Notes: generated from the sequence alone by a model not told the origin. DNA of 64,000 nt from Bathynomus jamesi (GCA_023014485.1 JAJOZX010008838.1:111546-175545), one strand, 5' to 3'. Shown: positions 10,295 through 21,006, numbered from the stretch's first letter. Numbers and translations: made by a program.

Positions 10295-10980
10295 ATGCCC
10301 TTTTCTAAAGAAGATAAAATATTAATAAAACATTATAGACTTGATAAAATTTATGGCGCAATAAAATTATTACAAGAGTTTCCGAATAAACCATGGTCGA
10401 AAGGAGGTTTGGACAAGCTGTTAAGAAAAATCGACGAAACTGAAAGTACTGAAAGGAAACAAGGAAGGCGGGAGGCCAAGATCAGTTCGAACCGAAGAAA
10501 ACATCAGAGATGTGGAACTAAGAATTTGTAGTCAAGAAGGCAGACCAGGGACTCACGTGACACCGTCCAGAATTGCTAATGAGTTGAGCATATCCGAAAG
10601 TAGCGTCAGAAACATTATTAAAAACGACCTTGAACTAAAACCTTATAAACGGATACACGGGCAGAAATTAACTGAAATTAACGAACAGAAAAGAGTTGTT
10701 TTTCTGAACGCATGTTAAGAAATATCACTCCCGAAAAAGTAGACCTCGGCTTTTTTACTGACGAAAAGAAGTTTACGGTAGAACCACCGCGAAATTCCCA
10801 AAATGACAGAGTGTAGCAAAAGATCCGAAATGTCGAACATTTGAAAGAAGTTATCGTACAAAAATGGGAAGAAATTACCCAAGATCAAGTAGATAAAGCT
10901 ATAGATCAATTTAGGCCCCGATTACGAAGGGTTGTAGAGGTTTCTGGCAAACATATCGAACAATTTTTATATTCTTATAA
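10295..10980 (+). pseudogene. Mariner transposase remnant with internal deletion
   Basis: The first frame (MPFSKEDKILIKHYRLDK) encodes the N-terminal DNA-binding half. A second frame from about 10512 gives a helix-turn-helix (SRIANELSISESSVRNIIK) and, after a stop at 10716, reads through GFFTDEKKFTVEPP, which holds the first catalytic Asp. It then jumps to the C-terminal VQKWEEITQDQVDKAIDQF without the second Asp and third acidic residue. So the catalytic centre is deleted and at least two frameshifts or stops are present. The protein is non-functional. Confidence 0.82.
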
Positions 10981-11370
10981 TTTCGTTTTCTTTGGAAATT
11001 GTAAAATTATATGACATGTTGTAGTAAAACTTTTATATTTTTTTTAATTTTTGACGTATTGACATGAAATTTGGTACTAACTTAGTTTATTTGTTGCTTA
11101 TTTGCCTAAAATAAATTATTTGTCATTATGTGTAAAAATAAATGTACAGTAAACATTTCTGGCAAATATATCGAACAATTTTTATAGTCTTATAATTTCG
11201 TTTTCTTTGGAAATTGTAAAATTATATGACATGTTGTAGTAAAACTTTTATATTTTCTTTAATTTTTGACGTATTGACATGAAATTTGGTACTAACTTAG
11301 TTTATTTGTTGCTTATTTGCCTAAAATAAGTTATTTGTCATTATGTGTAAAAATAAATGTACAGCAAACA
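10941..11370 (+). repeat. 215 bp direct tandem duplication
   Basis: Bases 10941-11155 recur almost exactly at 11156-11370 inside the mariner 3' UTR, starting TTTCTGGCAAA(C/T)ATATCGAAC. The few differences suggest a recent duplication. Confidence 0.85.
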
Positions 11371-11407
11371 TTTTCGTCATGCTCCTTTTTTTTTTTTGCG
11401 GACCCGA

Positions 11408-11700
11408 TATATATATATATATATATTAAAACTTCTATCGAAAACTTCGTAATTTACGCATTTTCTTTATATGCAAGGCTTAGCACATTACATTTTCTTG
11501 AACTTTGATTGAATATATTACAATTTTATATAGTAAATTCAAGGCTTTATTTCCTCATCTGCGTACAAAACTCCAAATACAACTAATCTGAAAGAAGAGA
11601 AAACAATATTTATTAGTATATCAAAGTCAATTATATAGTAACATGTGCGAAGAATGTCATAATATCAGAAAAACAACACAAAAATTCACCTTAAAAATGT
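11408..11700. other. AT-rich spacer, nothing recognised
   Basis: It contains a short TA tract (11408-11427) and AT-rich sequence following the end of the next transposase copy. I looked for a CACTG terminus matching the element at 12951-15981 and did not see one. Confidence 0.5.
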
Positions 11701-12690
11701 TTTGCCTGGCTCTATCGTTTGTAGGTCTTGGATGGCTGGTCAAGTTGCAATATCCAGCAGAAATCAGCAAGCATTGCGGGACTCCATTTACCTTTGTAGC
11801 GTGTTTCCATTGTTGCAACATCTTGATGGAATCTTTCTCCATGCTCGTCACTCACATCAAATAGGTTGTCAGGAAAAAAAGATAAATGTGAGTGGAGGAA
11901 ATGCAGTTTGAGTGACATTTTTCAACCCAGACGTTGGTAACTTTGCAGTAGTTGATCTACTAGTGCCTTGTAATTGACGTCTGTGGCTGCCAAGAAAACC
12001 GTTGCAGATGTTCTTGAAAGAATGCCAAGCTGCTAACTCCACGTCATTCATTGCCTTATCAAAATAATTGTCAAGCAAGAGGTGGCGTATTTGTGGACCT
12101 ACAAACACACCTTCCTTAATTTTGGCTTCACTTAGTTTGGGGAACTTTCCTAACAGGTATTTGAATGCTGGAAGATCCTTGTTCATTGCCTTGACCAGTT
12201 GTTTGATGAGACCAAGTTTAATGTGCAGTAGTGGCAACAAAATCTTGTCCTTCGGAACCATTGGAGCATTAGCTACATTGAACGTACCTGGAATGACTGA
12301 GTCACGTGGTGGCCAAACTTTGCGGGTGTAATGCTGTGCTCAGGCCCGACTGTCCCACATACATAAAAAGCACATATATTTGGTGAACCCAGTCCGCAGT
12401 CCTGTTAGGAGTGCAACAACCTTTAAGTCAGCACAGATAGACCAGCAGTGCTCGGAATACTTGATACAGTCGAGAATGAAACCAAGGTTATCATGAGTCT
12501 CCTTCAAGATAACAATGTGCAACTGGTATAGAAGGTAAAATTACCATTGTGCAGCAACACTGCCTTCACACTGTAGGTTGATGCATCAATAAAAAGTCTT
12601 CAGTCTTGGGAATCATATTGCACCTCAAAGGTATTGAATAAGCCATAAATGTCATTACAGAAACAAAGGTTGTCCTGCATAGAAAAAAAG
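11700..12690 (-). pseudogene. Uncharacterised transposase-like protein, copy 1 (5'-truncated)
   Basis: On the minus strand this region gives, in order, FFSMQDNLCFCNDIYGLF, RLFIDAS, a DLKVVALLTGLR block, KYMCFLCMWDSRA, LLPLLHIKLGLIKQLVKAMN, VFVGPQIRHLL and DEHGERFHQDVATME, spread over several frames with stops. These blocks match, in the same order, the gene at 13233-15185, so it is a second, divergent and more decayed member of that family. Its N-terminal exon is missing: homology ends near 12690. No terminal repeats were found. I recognise the family as recurrent in invertebrate predicted proteomes but know no assigned function. Confidence 0.72.
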
Positions 12691-12950
12691 TGTGTGTCGG
12701 GTTGGGGTGGGGGGAGAACGGAACAGCTGTCTAAGGTCGAAACCGTTAAATTTGAGAACTCCCCCCCCCCCTGTGATTTCAAATGGAAGGAGCAAAACCA
12801 AAATGATGTACCGCCAAAACTATGCATTCTGAAACCGTGTATATAAAGGGTCTAGTATATCATATTCACTCTCAAAATACAAAAAACTGATACACAAAAA
12901 CTGATATGTGTTTCATAATGTACACCCTTTGAAAAGCATAAAAATGATAA

Positions 12951-13062
12951 CACTGGGCAACACGTATTTTATTGAATGATATCTGACACTTGATTCTAGG
13001 TAATTTGGGTGTGCTGAATACGAATTTCAACTCGGTTTGGCTCTATCAGGTCCTGATTCTTG
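12951..13062 (+). repeat. Left terminal inverted repeat of the CACTG element
   Basis: Pairs with 15862-15981. The outermost 11 bp and the inner CTAGGTAATTTGGGTG block are the best conserved parts; a stretch of some 35 bp between them is diverged. Confidence 0.8.
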
Positions 13063-13232
13063 TCGACAGCCTATGTGCCATTTTCCAGATTTTTCAAATT
13101 AGGACTAAAAAATTAAGTCGTGTGTTAAATTTTTTTTTCAAGTTTCAGGAATACAAGCAGTTCAAACTACAGTAAAATTACATTATAATGATAGAAATGA
13201 CTTAAAATAAAAAACAAACAGATATGAAGCTT

Positions 13233-15185
13233 TCACTGTGGCAAAAATTTTCTTTTGTAAGACTTTCTAGCGTATTTGCTTGTTGATGGCAGGTCTCTTT
13301 TCAAGCACCAGCAGTAATCAGCCATCATGTGGGAATCCCAGTGGCCTTGGTACCGTTCCTCCATAATTTTGATATCTTGGTGGAATCTCTCCCCTTGTTC
13401 GTCACTTACATCACCTAAATTACTTGGAAATTGGTCAAGATGGCTATTCAAAAAATGCATTTTTATGCTCATATTGCAACCTAACTCTTTGTAGTCCCTT
13501 AAAAGTTTTTTTACGATTTCTTCGTAGTTATCTGCCCTATAATTGCCTAAAAAGTTTTCTATCAAGTCCACGAATGAGAACCAGCCATTTTTTTCGCGTT
13601 CATTCATGACATTAGGAAAATTGCTGTCTTTAATCATTGTTCTTATTTGTGGACCGTCGAAAATTCCCGCCTTGATTTTTTCATAACTTAAACTTGGAAA
13701 TTTTGAAGTTATGTATTTGAAACACTCGCCGTTCGTATCTAAAGCTTTTACATATTGTTTAATGAGGCCTAGTTTTATATGCAGAGGAGGAAATATGATT
13801 TTATCTCTGCTCACTAAAGGTGGATTAATTACGTTTTTTTCTCCGACAGTAAGTGATGTTCGTGCTGGCCAGATTTGTTTGAAATAATGTTCTTCCTTGG
13901 CTCTGCTGTCCCATAAGCAAAGGAAGCAGGGATATTTAGTATACCCTCCTTGTTGTCCTAGCAGAAAATTAACCATTTTTAAGTCAACACATATGATCCA
14001 CTCGTGCTCCCTATATTTGATAAGATTTAAAACCTTTTCTATATGTTCATACTTTTCTTTTAATTTTGTTGAGTGCCCAATCGGTATCGAGCCGTATAGA
14101 TTGCCATTATGCAACAACACCACTTAAGACTTCTTTTCGAACTGTCTAAAAACAAGCGCCAATCATTTGCATCGTAAGACTCAACCCCCCATCTTCTTTA
14201 ACAAACCAACTATGTCGCAGCAATATACTAAACTATCCTCTGTTCTAAAATATTTAACAAGTTCTTCTTCTCTTTTTCTGTAAAATGAAATGTATGTGTT
14301 TGAAGTAAGCAAGTTTTTCTCTTTAAGTCTTGAAGCTAAAATTTCCGCAGCCTTTTTGGCAAATTTAGATCCCTTACAAGATCATTCAACTCGGCCTGGT
14401 TAAACTTTTGCGGATCGTTTTGACTTTCAAATACGCTGGGGTCAAAATCGGTGTCTGACTCCTCAAAGTGCATAACAATATTTTCAGGAACATCTTCAAC
14501 TAATTCTTGAGTTGGCAGACCCTTAAATTTTGGAATGGGGATCTCATTTGAATGTAGCACAGGTCGTATCGCGGTGTCGAAATTTGGGTACTCGATACAA
14601 TGTTTATTTTTCTTAGTGAAGCCCGAAGTCTTGACAAAGCAAAGGTAGCAATCGGTCTCGTGGTTAGTAGGCTCTCGCCACACCTGATATGGAAAAAAAA
14701 TTGTAAAGCGTTAACAAAAGCGACGAGAGACTTGTTTTATGAATTTTATCAAAAGTTATCACCCAAACATTTGACATTTCTATGTGTTTCAACCTTATGC
14801 AATATTTGAGATTCTTATAAACATTTTCTGTAAATTTTTGTTTATGTACCTAAGTTACAATTACATTTAGATAAGTTACAGTATACTAGTGATTAAATTA
14901 CGTAGTTTTATGAAATCATAAACTTACCATCGGAACTCCAAAAGGTATTTTTGAATCCGAACCCTTCGTCCAATGTCGCAGTCTTTCAATGCATATAGTG
15001 CAGGCTTTATGTGGAGCCCACGATTTATCTTGGTCCCCCAGTTTTATGCCAAAATAAGCTAAGTAAGCTCTTTTTACGAAGTCAGTTTATTTTGCTCGTT
15101 GATGTGGAAGTGTAAAATTTCCACATATATAACAGAAGGAATCAGGGTTGTTTTTGCATTTGAACTTTCTAGTGCTTGATGACAT
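13233..15185 (-). pseudogene. Two-exon putative transposase of the CACTG element
   Basis: Exon 1 (15185-14928) starts with MSSSTRKFKCKNN and has CYIC and CTIC pairs, a possible zinc site (codons about 17-85). A GTAAGT donor at 14927 and a CAG acceptor at 14684 define an intron of 244 bp; exon 2 opens VWREPTNHETDCYLC. Downstream blocks are LNDLVRDLNLP, VLLHNGNLYGSIPIGHS, CVDLKMV, YPCFLCLWDSR, FPPLHIKLGLIKQYVKAL and DEQGERFHQDIKIMEERYQG, ending 13233. Lesions are one stop in exon 1 (near 15085) and three one-base frameshifts (near 14350, 14195 and 14120), two of them at homopolymers. The D, CxxC and E in conserved blocks could be a DDE/D site (hypothesis). The coding region nearly fills the element. 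Confidence 0.75.
14684..14927 (-). other. Intron of the putative CACTG-element transposase
   Basis: On the minus strand the sequence reads exon-ATG, GTAAGTTTATG at the donor, and TATATCAG-like sequence (ATATCAG) at the acceptor before GTGTGGCGAGAG. Splicing keeps the reading frame across a protein stretch conserved in the family. Confidence 0.75.
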
Positions 15186-15465
15186 ATTGCTTGATTGTTC
15201 TGCCAATTTGTAAAGGTATTTAAAGCCCTTAATTCATATAAATTTAAGAAAATCTGAAATATAAACACAAAAATTAGTTTAAATAGGTACTTATTATGAA
15301 ATAGGTACTTACAATCTATGAAATTAAACTAGAAACACGGATGAGTAGGTACAATATAAATTACGTCTAATTAAATCAACTATATTAAATCACGATGACA
15401 AAATTACTCACTAAATCATATGCCAATTCAAAATTATGTTAATGCCCAAACTTAATTAACTAACT

Positions 15466-15525
15466 CGACTGACTGACTGACTGACTGACTGACTGACTGA
15501 CTGACTGACTGACTGACTGACTGAT
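15466..15525. repeat. (GACT)n microsatellite
   Basis: About 15 tandem GACT units inside the CACTG element, upstream of its gene. Confidence 0.95.
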
Positions 15526-15861
15526 TGAATTGACTGATTAACTCTGGAAACGAGTCGCTTTTATATATTTTAGTTGTCCCTCTAGAATACTCTACAGAGA
15601 ACAGGAACGCTCGAGAAAATTTTAGAATTCTATGATATTTTTAGCTTAATTTACTAATATTAAAATGGCTTAAAAATGACAAAATTAAAAATATTTTTAG
15701 GGTGTTACATATAAAAATATACATAATACAACAATACCATAACAATAGGTACAAATACCTAGATAAAAACCTAGTTGCATAATGTGTAACTGCAAAAAGA
15801 CTTAGCGAGTATTGAGAAAAAAACCTTTTTATGAATACACGAAAGAGGAGGGGTGTTGAGC

Positions 15862-15981
15862 AAAATCAGGACCTGATAGAGCAAAACCGAGTAAAAATTT
15901 GTGCTCAGCGCACCCAAATTACCTAGAAGTAACTGTCAAATCTAATTCAATAGACAAAAATTTGAAATTTGTTCCCCAGTG
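15862..15981 (-). repeat. Right terminal inverted repeat of the CACTG element
   Basis: Inverted partner of 12951-13062, ending CCCCAGTG next to the TAA duplication. Confidence 0.8.
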
Positions 15982-15985
15982 TAAT

Positions 15986-16168
15986 TGTTAGCGTGTATAT
16001 TTTTCTTTGTTGTACAGTGTAATCAGTCATTGTAATATAGCACGATTGCCGTATACATAGTTGTTAATCACTGAACAAATAATTTTTTTTCTCTAATTAA
16101 ACAATAAACCACAGAGTCATTTCTATCTATCTTATATATTGTTCGTTTGGGCTGACTATCCACGCTGG
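15986..16168 (+). mobile_element. Possible solo LTR fragment with a primer-binding-like site
   Basis: The segment starts TGTTAGCG, has AATAAA-like signals near 16105, and is followed at about 16169 by TGGTGACCC, resembling the primer-binding site used by CsRn1-type Ty3/gypsy elements. No gag-pol sequence and no second LTR are in the window. It is weakly supported. Confidence 0.3.
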
Positions 16169-16700
16169 TGACCCTAAACATTTCTTCTCATTTTTATTTA
16201 TTTATTATAGTGAGCAGACACGTAGTCCTCTAAATATAAACATGTACTTTCGCTTCATCATTTAAATTCTTATTAAACTTTCTGCAAAAACGTCACGCAC
16301 TTTCTTCAGAAAGTATGAGAAACTTCTCTTACGTTTTCGCTCGGAGGAACTGGTTAAAACTGAAATAATTCATTCCATTCATACCTTAAAGAATATTTGA
16401 AGAGGAAGTCAGGTGAAAGTCAATGAAATTATAAGAGTATCTTGTGAGGGGAAAAAAAATGTACATTAGTATTGTTAAAATGAAATTTATTACATACAAA
16501 AGTAACTTCTTTTTCAGATTTATTAAGTCTATCTGTATTGCTACAGTGTTATTGAATTATTAATACTAAGTTTGTTAAAAAATATTTTCCACAAGTCGCA
16601 AATAACACTGCACGACAAAATTAAACTTTTTCTGTCCTTTAATCGAAACGAAGCACTTTTTATGAATTTGGATGCGCTGAGTTCAAATTTGATGTCAGAA
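16169..16700. other. AT-rich spacer, nothing recognised
   Basis: No open frame with recognisable content and no clear repeat structure. Confidence 0.5.
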
Positions 16701-16946
16701 TACCTATATCAGCCACCGTTTTGAAGGGACGTGTAATAAAAGTATTATGTACAGATTAGAATATATTGAATACCTCAACATAATTATTACAAGACCAGAA
16801 CAACAATTAAAATATTTTGCTGATGTGTTTCGTTTGTACATAGTCTCGGGAGTTTCCATAATGAGAAACCAGAAATCTTTAGCCAACATACTGGAATTCC
16901 ACCTTCCCTGGAACCGCGTTTGGTATAATTTGTGAAACATTAACAT
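16700..16946 (-). pseudogene. Uncharacterised transposase-like protein, copy 3 (C-terminal scrap)
   Basis: Minus-strand translation gives FHKLYQTRFQGRWNSSMLA and FWFLIMETPETMYKR, matching the final block (FHQD, RYQG, W, MLADYCW) of the family seen at 11700-12690 and 13233-15185. The key GER residues before FHQ lie beyond the break. It is a third, very short and diverged relative. Confidence 0.6.
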
Positions 16947-17068
16947 AGTTTTCTGGAAAAATGGTGGGTGTTAGAGAAAAAATAATAACATTCTTAATCA
17001 GCGCATCAAAATACATATAAATGAGCAGAATTTGTGTAAAGAGCAGAAATTGTGTTGTGCAGTGTAAT

Positions 17069-17136
<68 letters not shown>
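17069..17136. repeat. (GA)n microsatellite
   Basis: GA tract joined to the 3' end of CR1-like copy C; on that element's strand it is (TC)n. Confidence 0.95.
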
Positions 17137-17139
<3 letters not shown>

Positions 17140-17231
17140 GTTACAAGGAAAAGAAGTACCTCAAAAGGCCTTGCGGCCCATACCGAGGAGGTACCAATGG
17201 CAACGGGTGCCACGGAAAATTTTCTACACCC

Positions 17232-18803
17232 TCAAATAGTGTGCAAGATTTGGTCTAACCTTTTCTTGAAGTGATCCACAGAGGAACTCTTCACAACTTC
17301 TGAAGGTATCCTGTTCCACGTGTCACAGATCTTATACGTAAAGTAATTCCCACACACACTAGTCCTAAACCGTTTCAAATCCAACTTCCAACCATTGTTG
17401 CGAGTTGGGTTATCATTTAAACTAAACATGCTTCTAAAATCGACATCGTTGAACCCGCGTAAGAGCTTGAAAACCTCGATCAGTTGACAGCGCAGCCTCC
17501 GAGTTTCCAACGAAAAGTTCAGGGCGCGTAAGCGTCGATTGTAGCCCATATGCCTAACGGAAGGGATTAACTTTGTGGCCCTCGCCTGCACTCGCTCCAG
17601 CCTCTCAATATCTTTCCTGAGGGTGGGCGACCAGAACTGCACAGCATACTCCAGGTGCGGTCGAACCAGGGAATTGTACAGAGAGAGCACAATCTCCTTG
17701 TTCCGAAACTGAAATTGCCTCCTGATATAACCTAACAGCTTCTGGGCTTTCTTTTCCACCTCTACGCACTGTTTCGTAAACTTAAGGTCGCTGCTAATTA
17801 GCACACCCAAGTCCTTTTCGAAATCAGTCGCCTCGATATTACTCCCCAACATCGAGTAGTCCGACTTGGGATTGGCGTAGCCAATATGCAACACTTTGCA
17901 TTTACCCAAGTTAAACGGCATTTGCCATTTTTCGGACCACTCTCCTATCCTACCTAGGTCCGCACGCAGTTGCTCGATCGCTTCGGGCGTCCCAACATTG
18001 GCCCCAAGCTTGGTGTCATCAGCGAATTTGGCGATCCGACTGACGATGCCACCGTCGATATCATTTATGTAAATGATAAACAACAGTGGCCCCAAAACGG
18101 AACCCTGAGGAACCCCACTAGTGACCGAGGCCCAAACCGAACTAACCCCTTTAATTACAACCCTCTGCCGCCTATTCTTCAGCCAGTTTTCAATCCACCT
18201 ACCTACTTCCCCACCGATACCCAGCGCGCGCACTTTCGCCATTAGCCGGCGGTGAGGTACCTTATCAAAGGCTTTCTGAAAGTCGAGATAAAGTATATCA
18301 ATCGCCCTACTCTTATCATACTCACCCAACATAACGTGGAAAAACTCGAGCAAGTTGGTGAGACACGACCTATGGCGTCTAAGCCCATGTTGGGAGTCCC
18401 CAAGCAGCTTGTAGGAATCCAAATGGTCAACGATCCTATCCGCTATTATCCCCTCTAATAATTTACCTACAACTGAAGTGAGACTAATGGGGCGATAGTT
18501 CCCTGGACTTTCGTGATCCCCTTTCTTAAAGATAGGGGTCACGTTGGCTTCCCTCCAGTCACCAGGCACCTGGCCCGTCTCCAACGATTTGTTGAGGACT
18601 GTAGCCAGGTGGGGAGCCACCTTGTCGCGCACCTCCCGCAACACTCTGGGTAGAAACTGGTCTGGCCCAGGAGCCTTAAACGCGCTCAGTTTGTCTATTC
18701 TATCGGCAACGACTGTCGCGGTACACCGAACACTATCCAGGCCCTCACCTTCGTGCCTGACGCCTGGCTCGGGGATGACGCGGGTGTCCTCCCTGGTGAA
18801 CAC
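17232..18803 (-). CDS. CR1-like reverse transcriptase, uninterrupted 523-codon segment
   Basis: This is the C-terminal part of ORF2 in copy C. RT motifs in order are APGPDQF (44-50), NYRPISLTSVVGKLLE (102-117), motif A DFQKAFD (174-180), motif B GVPQGS (230-235) and the FADD catalytic box (260-263). A thumb region follows with NLGKCKVLHIG and RPHLEYAVQFWSP. The catalytic Asps in motifs A and C are all present, so the domain could be active alone, but upstream damage separates it from the endonuclease. The true start is upstream; the listed Met is only the first in the open stretch. Confidence 0.88.
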   Translation of the reverse strand: MFTREDTRVIPEPGVRHEGEGLDSVRCTATVVADRIDKLSAFKAPGPDQFLPRVLREVRDKVAPHLATVLNKSLETGQVPGDWREANVTPIFKKGDHESPGNYRPISLTSVVGKLLEGIIADRIVDHLDSYKLLGDSQHGLRRHRSCLTNLLEFFHVMLGEYDKSRAIDILYLDFQKAFDKVPHRRLMAKVRALGIGGEVGRWIENWLKNRRQRVVIKGVSSVWASVTSGVPQGSVLGPLLFIIYINDIDGGIVSRIAKFADDTKLGANVGTPEAIEQLRADLGRIGEWSEKWQMPFNLGKCKVLHIGYANPKSDYSMLGSNIEATDFEKDLGVLISSDLKFTKQCVEVEKKAQKLLGYIRRQFQFRNKEIVLSLYNSLVRPHLEYAVQFWSPTLRKDIERLERVQARATKLIPSVRHMGYNRRLRALNFSLETRRLRCQLIEVFKLLRGFNDVDFRSMFSLNDNPTRNNGWKLDLKRFRTSVCGNYFTYKICDTWNRIPSEVVKSSSVDHFKKRLDQILHTI

Positions 18804-19240
18804 TCCCGCAGAGGCTTGCCACCCGTAGTTCTTCGTTACGTTTCGCTTGCCTAACCTTCGCCTTCACTTCCCTACACAGGCGGACATACGCTTCAGTGTT
18901 CTCATGGGAACGATTGGCCTTGGCCATCCTATACGCTACTTTCCTATTTCGGATAGCCGAAGCGATGTCACGACTGAACCACTTAGGCTGCGTTGAAGCA
19001 GGGGTGACCGGTTTTGAGGGTATGGCAGCAGACTGCAGCACCATAAACTCATTCCGGAATGCACTCCACACTCCCTCAACATCGCCGCCGACCTCTAACC
19101 CCATCTCACCTACGCTATCCCGGAGACTAACAAAGTCCGCCCGCCGTAGATCGAGCTTACTGCCTCTTGAGTTACTACGCTTCACCCGAGGGATGCACAC
19201 ACGGAACTTAATCAGACCGTGATCACTCCCGCCAAACCCA
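18745..19240 (-). pseudogene. CR1-like ORF2 linker between endonuclease and RT
   Basis: About 150 codons with VWSAFRNEFMVLQSAAIP, KPKWF-type (TQPKWFSRDIASAIRNRK) and RLCREVKAKVRQAKRNEE, the basic helical linker usual between EN and RT in CR1 ORF2. The frame is lost at 18825, where a segment before RT motif 0 appears deleted; RT resumes in another frame. It also meets the endonuclease through a frameshift near 19225-19240. Confidence 0.72.
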
Positions 19241-19831
19241 ACGATTCGTCAACGTTGAGGCCAGTGACGAGGTTGTCTTCGGTCGTGAATACTAAGTCTA
19301 GAACGCTTTCGCCTCGTGTAGGCTCATTGACCCGCTGAGTGAGGAAGTTCTCATCAGCAAAGTCAACTAGCCTCCTCCCTTCAGCATCAACAGTCCTGTC
19401 TTCCCACTTTATGCCGCGACAGTTGAAGTCTCCTAAAACTACACACACCCTATCCCCTAGCAGGCTACGGAGTTCGGTGTACAGGGTTGTATCCTCCTCG
19501 AGGAGGAGATGCGGAGGTCTGTACACCAAGATTAACCTATAGTTCGTCCCTCCCACGTTCAGATCGACAGCAAGCAGCTCCCGTTCCGACCGGAACTGGC
19601 AGTCAACCGGACTCAACGTGTCCCTGACGTATATTAGTACCCCACCCCCCCCCCACATGTGCGGTCTTTGCGAAACATTCTATACCCGGGAATTTCGAAC
19701 TCCCCAACGTAGTCCCTACGATCAGTATGAATCCAGGACTCGGTGACAGCAAAGATATCCTGGTATTCTGATGCTAAGAGCGCCCTTAGCTCGCAAAACT
19801 TGTTCCTAATCGACCTAGCATTAAAAAGCAT
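19212..19831 (-). pseudogene. CR1-like endonuclease domain with frameshift
   Basis: An N-terminal piece (19831-19634) has FNARSIRNKF and VTESWIH with the catalytic Glu. A C-run at 19646-19656 shifts the frame into the second piece (19658-19212): GGGVLIYVRD, YRPP, LGDFNCRGIKWE and EPTRGESVLDLVFT. The final SDH motif is recovered only in a third frame near 19225 (TCACTCC). All catalytic motifs are therefore visible but in three frames. The homopolymer shift might be a base-calling error. Confidence 0.78.
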
Positions 19832-21006
19832 TGCACGGAGGGAGCCTTCCCTATTCTGACCGCCCCCCCTAGCACGACCCGTTTTCCGAACAGCCAGGGC
19901 TGTCTGGAGTTGAAGAGCCCCTCACCAACGAGGAAGCAACTTCCGCAGGAGCCTGAGCCCCCTCCAACGTGGAAGGAGGGTCACCCACCTGTACCTGGAC
20001 GCACCCTTCAGTTGAAGGTACGTCCGCCACCGGATCAACATCATCTTTCCCCGGTGGAGGCCCGTCATCTCTCCCCGGACTCGACCTCACCATTCTGTAT
20101 AGGTGACGGTCGATCAGCGCGCCTAGCACACCTTTACCCTTTGTTATTGAGGTGGACACCATCCCTCTGGTAAAGGTCCCACTTACCCGAAAATGCGTCG
20201 AAGGGGGTCAATAAACCTCATGCTCAGCGCGACGCACAAATCTCGCACCCTCTCGTTGATGCCAATGACCTTACTGAGCGCGTGGTCACTGGCATTCATC
20301 CGCGGTAAAATACCCATTAACATTCCCCTGTCTGTCTTCAGTTTTAGATCATCCGCAAGAGACATGATCTCGGTGATGATCCCTTCTGTAAGACCTACCC
20401 TACCGCCTTTGAGGAACAGGTCGTTGCCACCAGCGTGGACAACGATCGCAGTCCTCCGACTAGCCACGCGCACCTTCCCTACCTCCTTCCTTAAGTGCGC
20501 CGTTCCCCGCCCAGGTAAGCACCTTACCTTCCTCCCGTCCCGGTTTTCAGAAGCAAAGTACTTATCCTGGCCCCTGATCTGCGAGTTCCCAATCAAAACG
20601 GTGTCTTCCTCCTTCGAGCACAGGAGACTAAAGCGGTTGGAGGTCCTGACAGGGGCAACTGGGGTCTCAGGCTTCGGCTTCGCAGCCTTCTTCCCCGAGA
20701 CCTTTCGATACCCGTCGCCACCCATAGACGCACTTACACCACCCGACCCACCCCGACCGGCAGCTACATCCTTCGGTTTCTTTGGACCATCAGTAGGCCC
20801 CTTCCCACCCTTTTTCTTTATCGGCCCCTTCTTTACGCCCTCCACCTTGCGCCCGGTTCCGTGCATTCCACATGGGTCGCTGGCGATTCCTGACACTGAT
20901 TTTGTACCCTGGCCCCCGGTTGCACCTCTACCCTTTCTCTGCGGTTCCGAGCTCTGTCCAGTCCATCGCTGACCCGTCTTTCCATGGCAGCTACCCTATC
21001 AATGAG

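Larger units (their letters stand above)
10025..11406 (+). mobile_element. Internally deleted mariner with tandem-duplicated 3' UTR
   Basis: Termini share GGGTCCGCAAAAAAAA, then GGAGCATGACGAAAAT, at 10027-10060 and inverted at 11366-11405; the target is a TA tract. It holds plus-strand transposase pieces (10295-10980). The 3' UTR from 10941 is repeated from 11156 (period 215 bp). Confidence 0.88.
12951..15981 (-). mobile_element. CACTG-ended DNA transposon with long inverted repeats
   Basis: The element starts CACTGGGCAAC and ends with the complement of CACTGGGGAAC, flanked by TAA on both sides (12948-12950, 15982-15984). The two termini pair over more than 100 bp, with a well-conserved inner block (CTAGGTAATTTGGGTG and CTCTATCAGGTCCTGATT) at about 12998-13056 and, inverted, about 15863-15935. 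It contains one two-exon gene on the minus strand and a (GACT)n tract. CACTR termini with a 3 bp duplication are the structural marks of the CACTA/CMC group; the link to this protein family is inferred from structure. Confidence 0.82.

Noticed and set aside
17021..17258. Arg/Glu-repeat proteins over 17021-17258
   Set aside because: Translation of the (GA)n tract; no independent evidence for coding.
20193..20972. 259-codon plus-strand frame in CR1-like copy C
   Set aside because: Complement of the ORF1 SGNH region; the motifs are on the minus strand.
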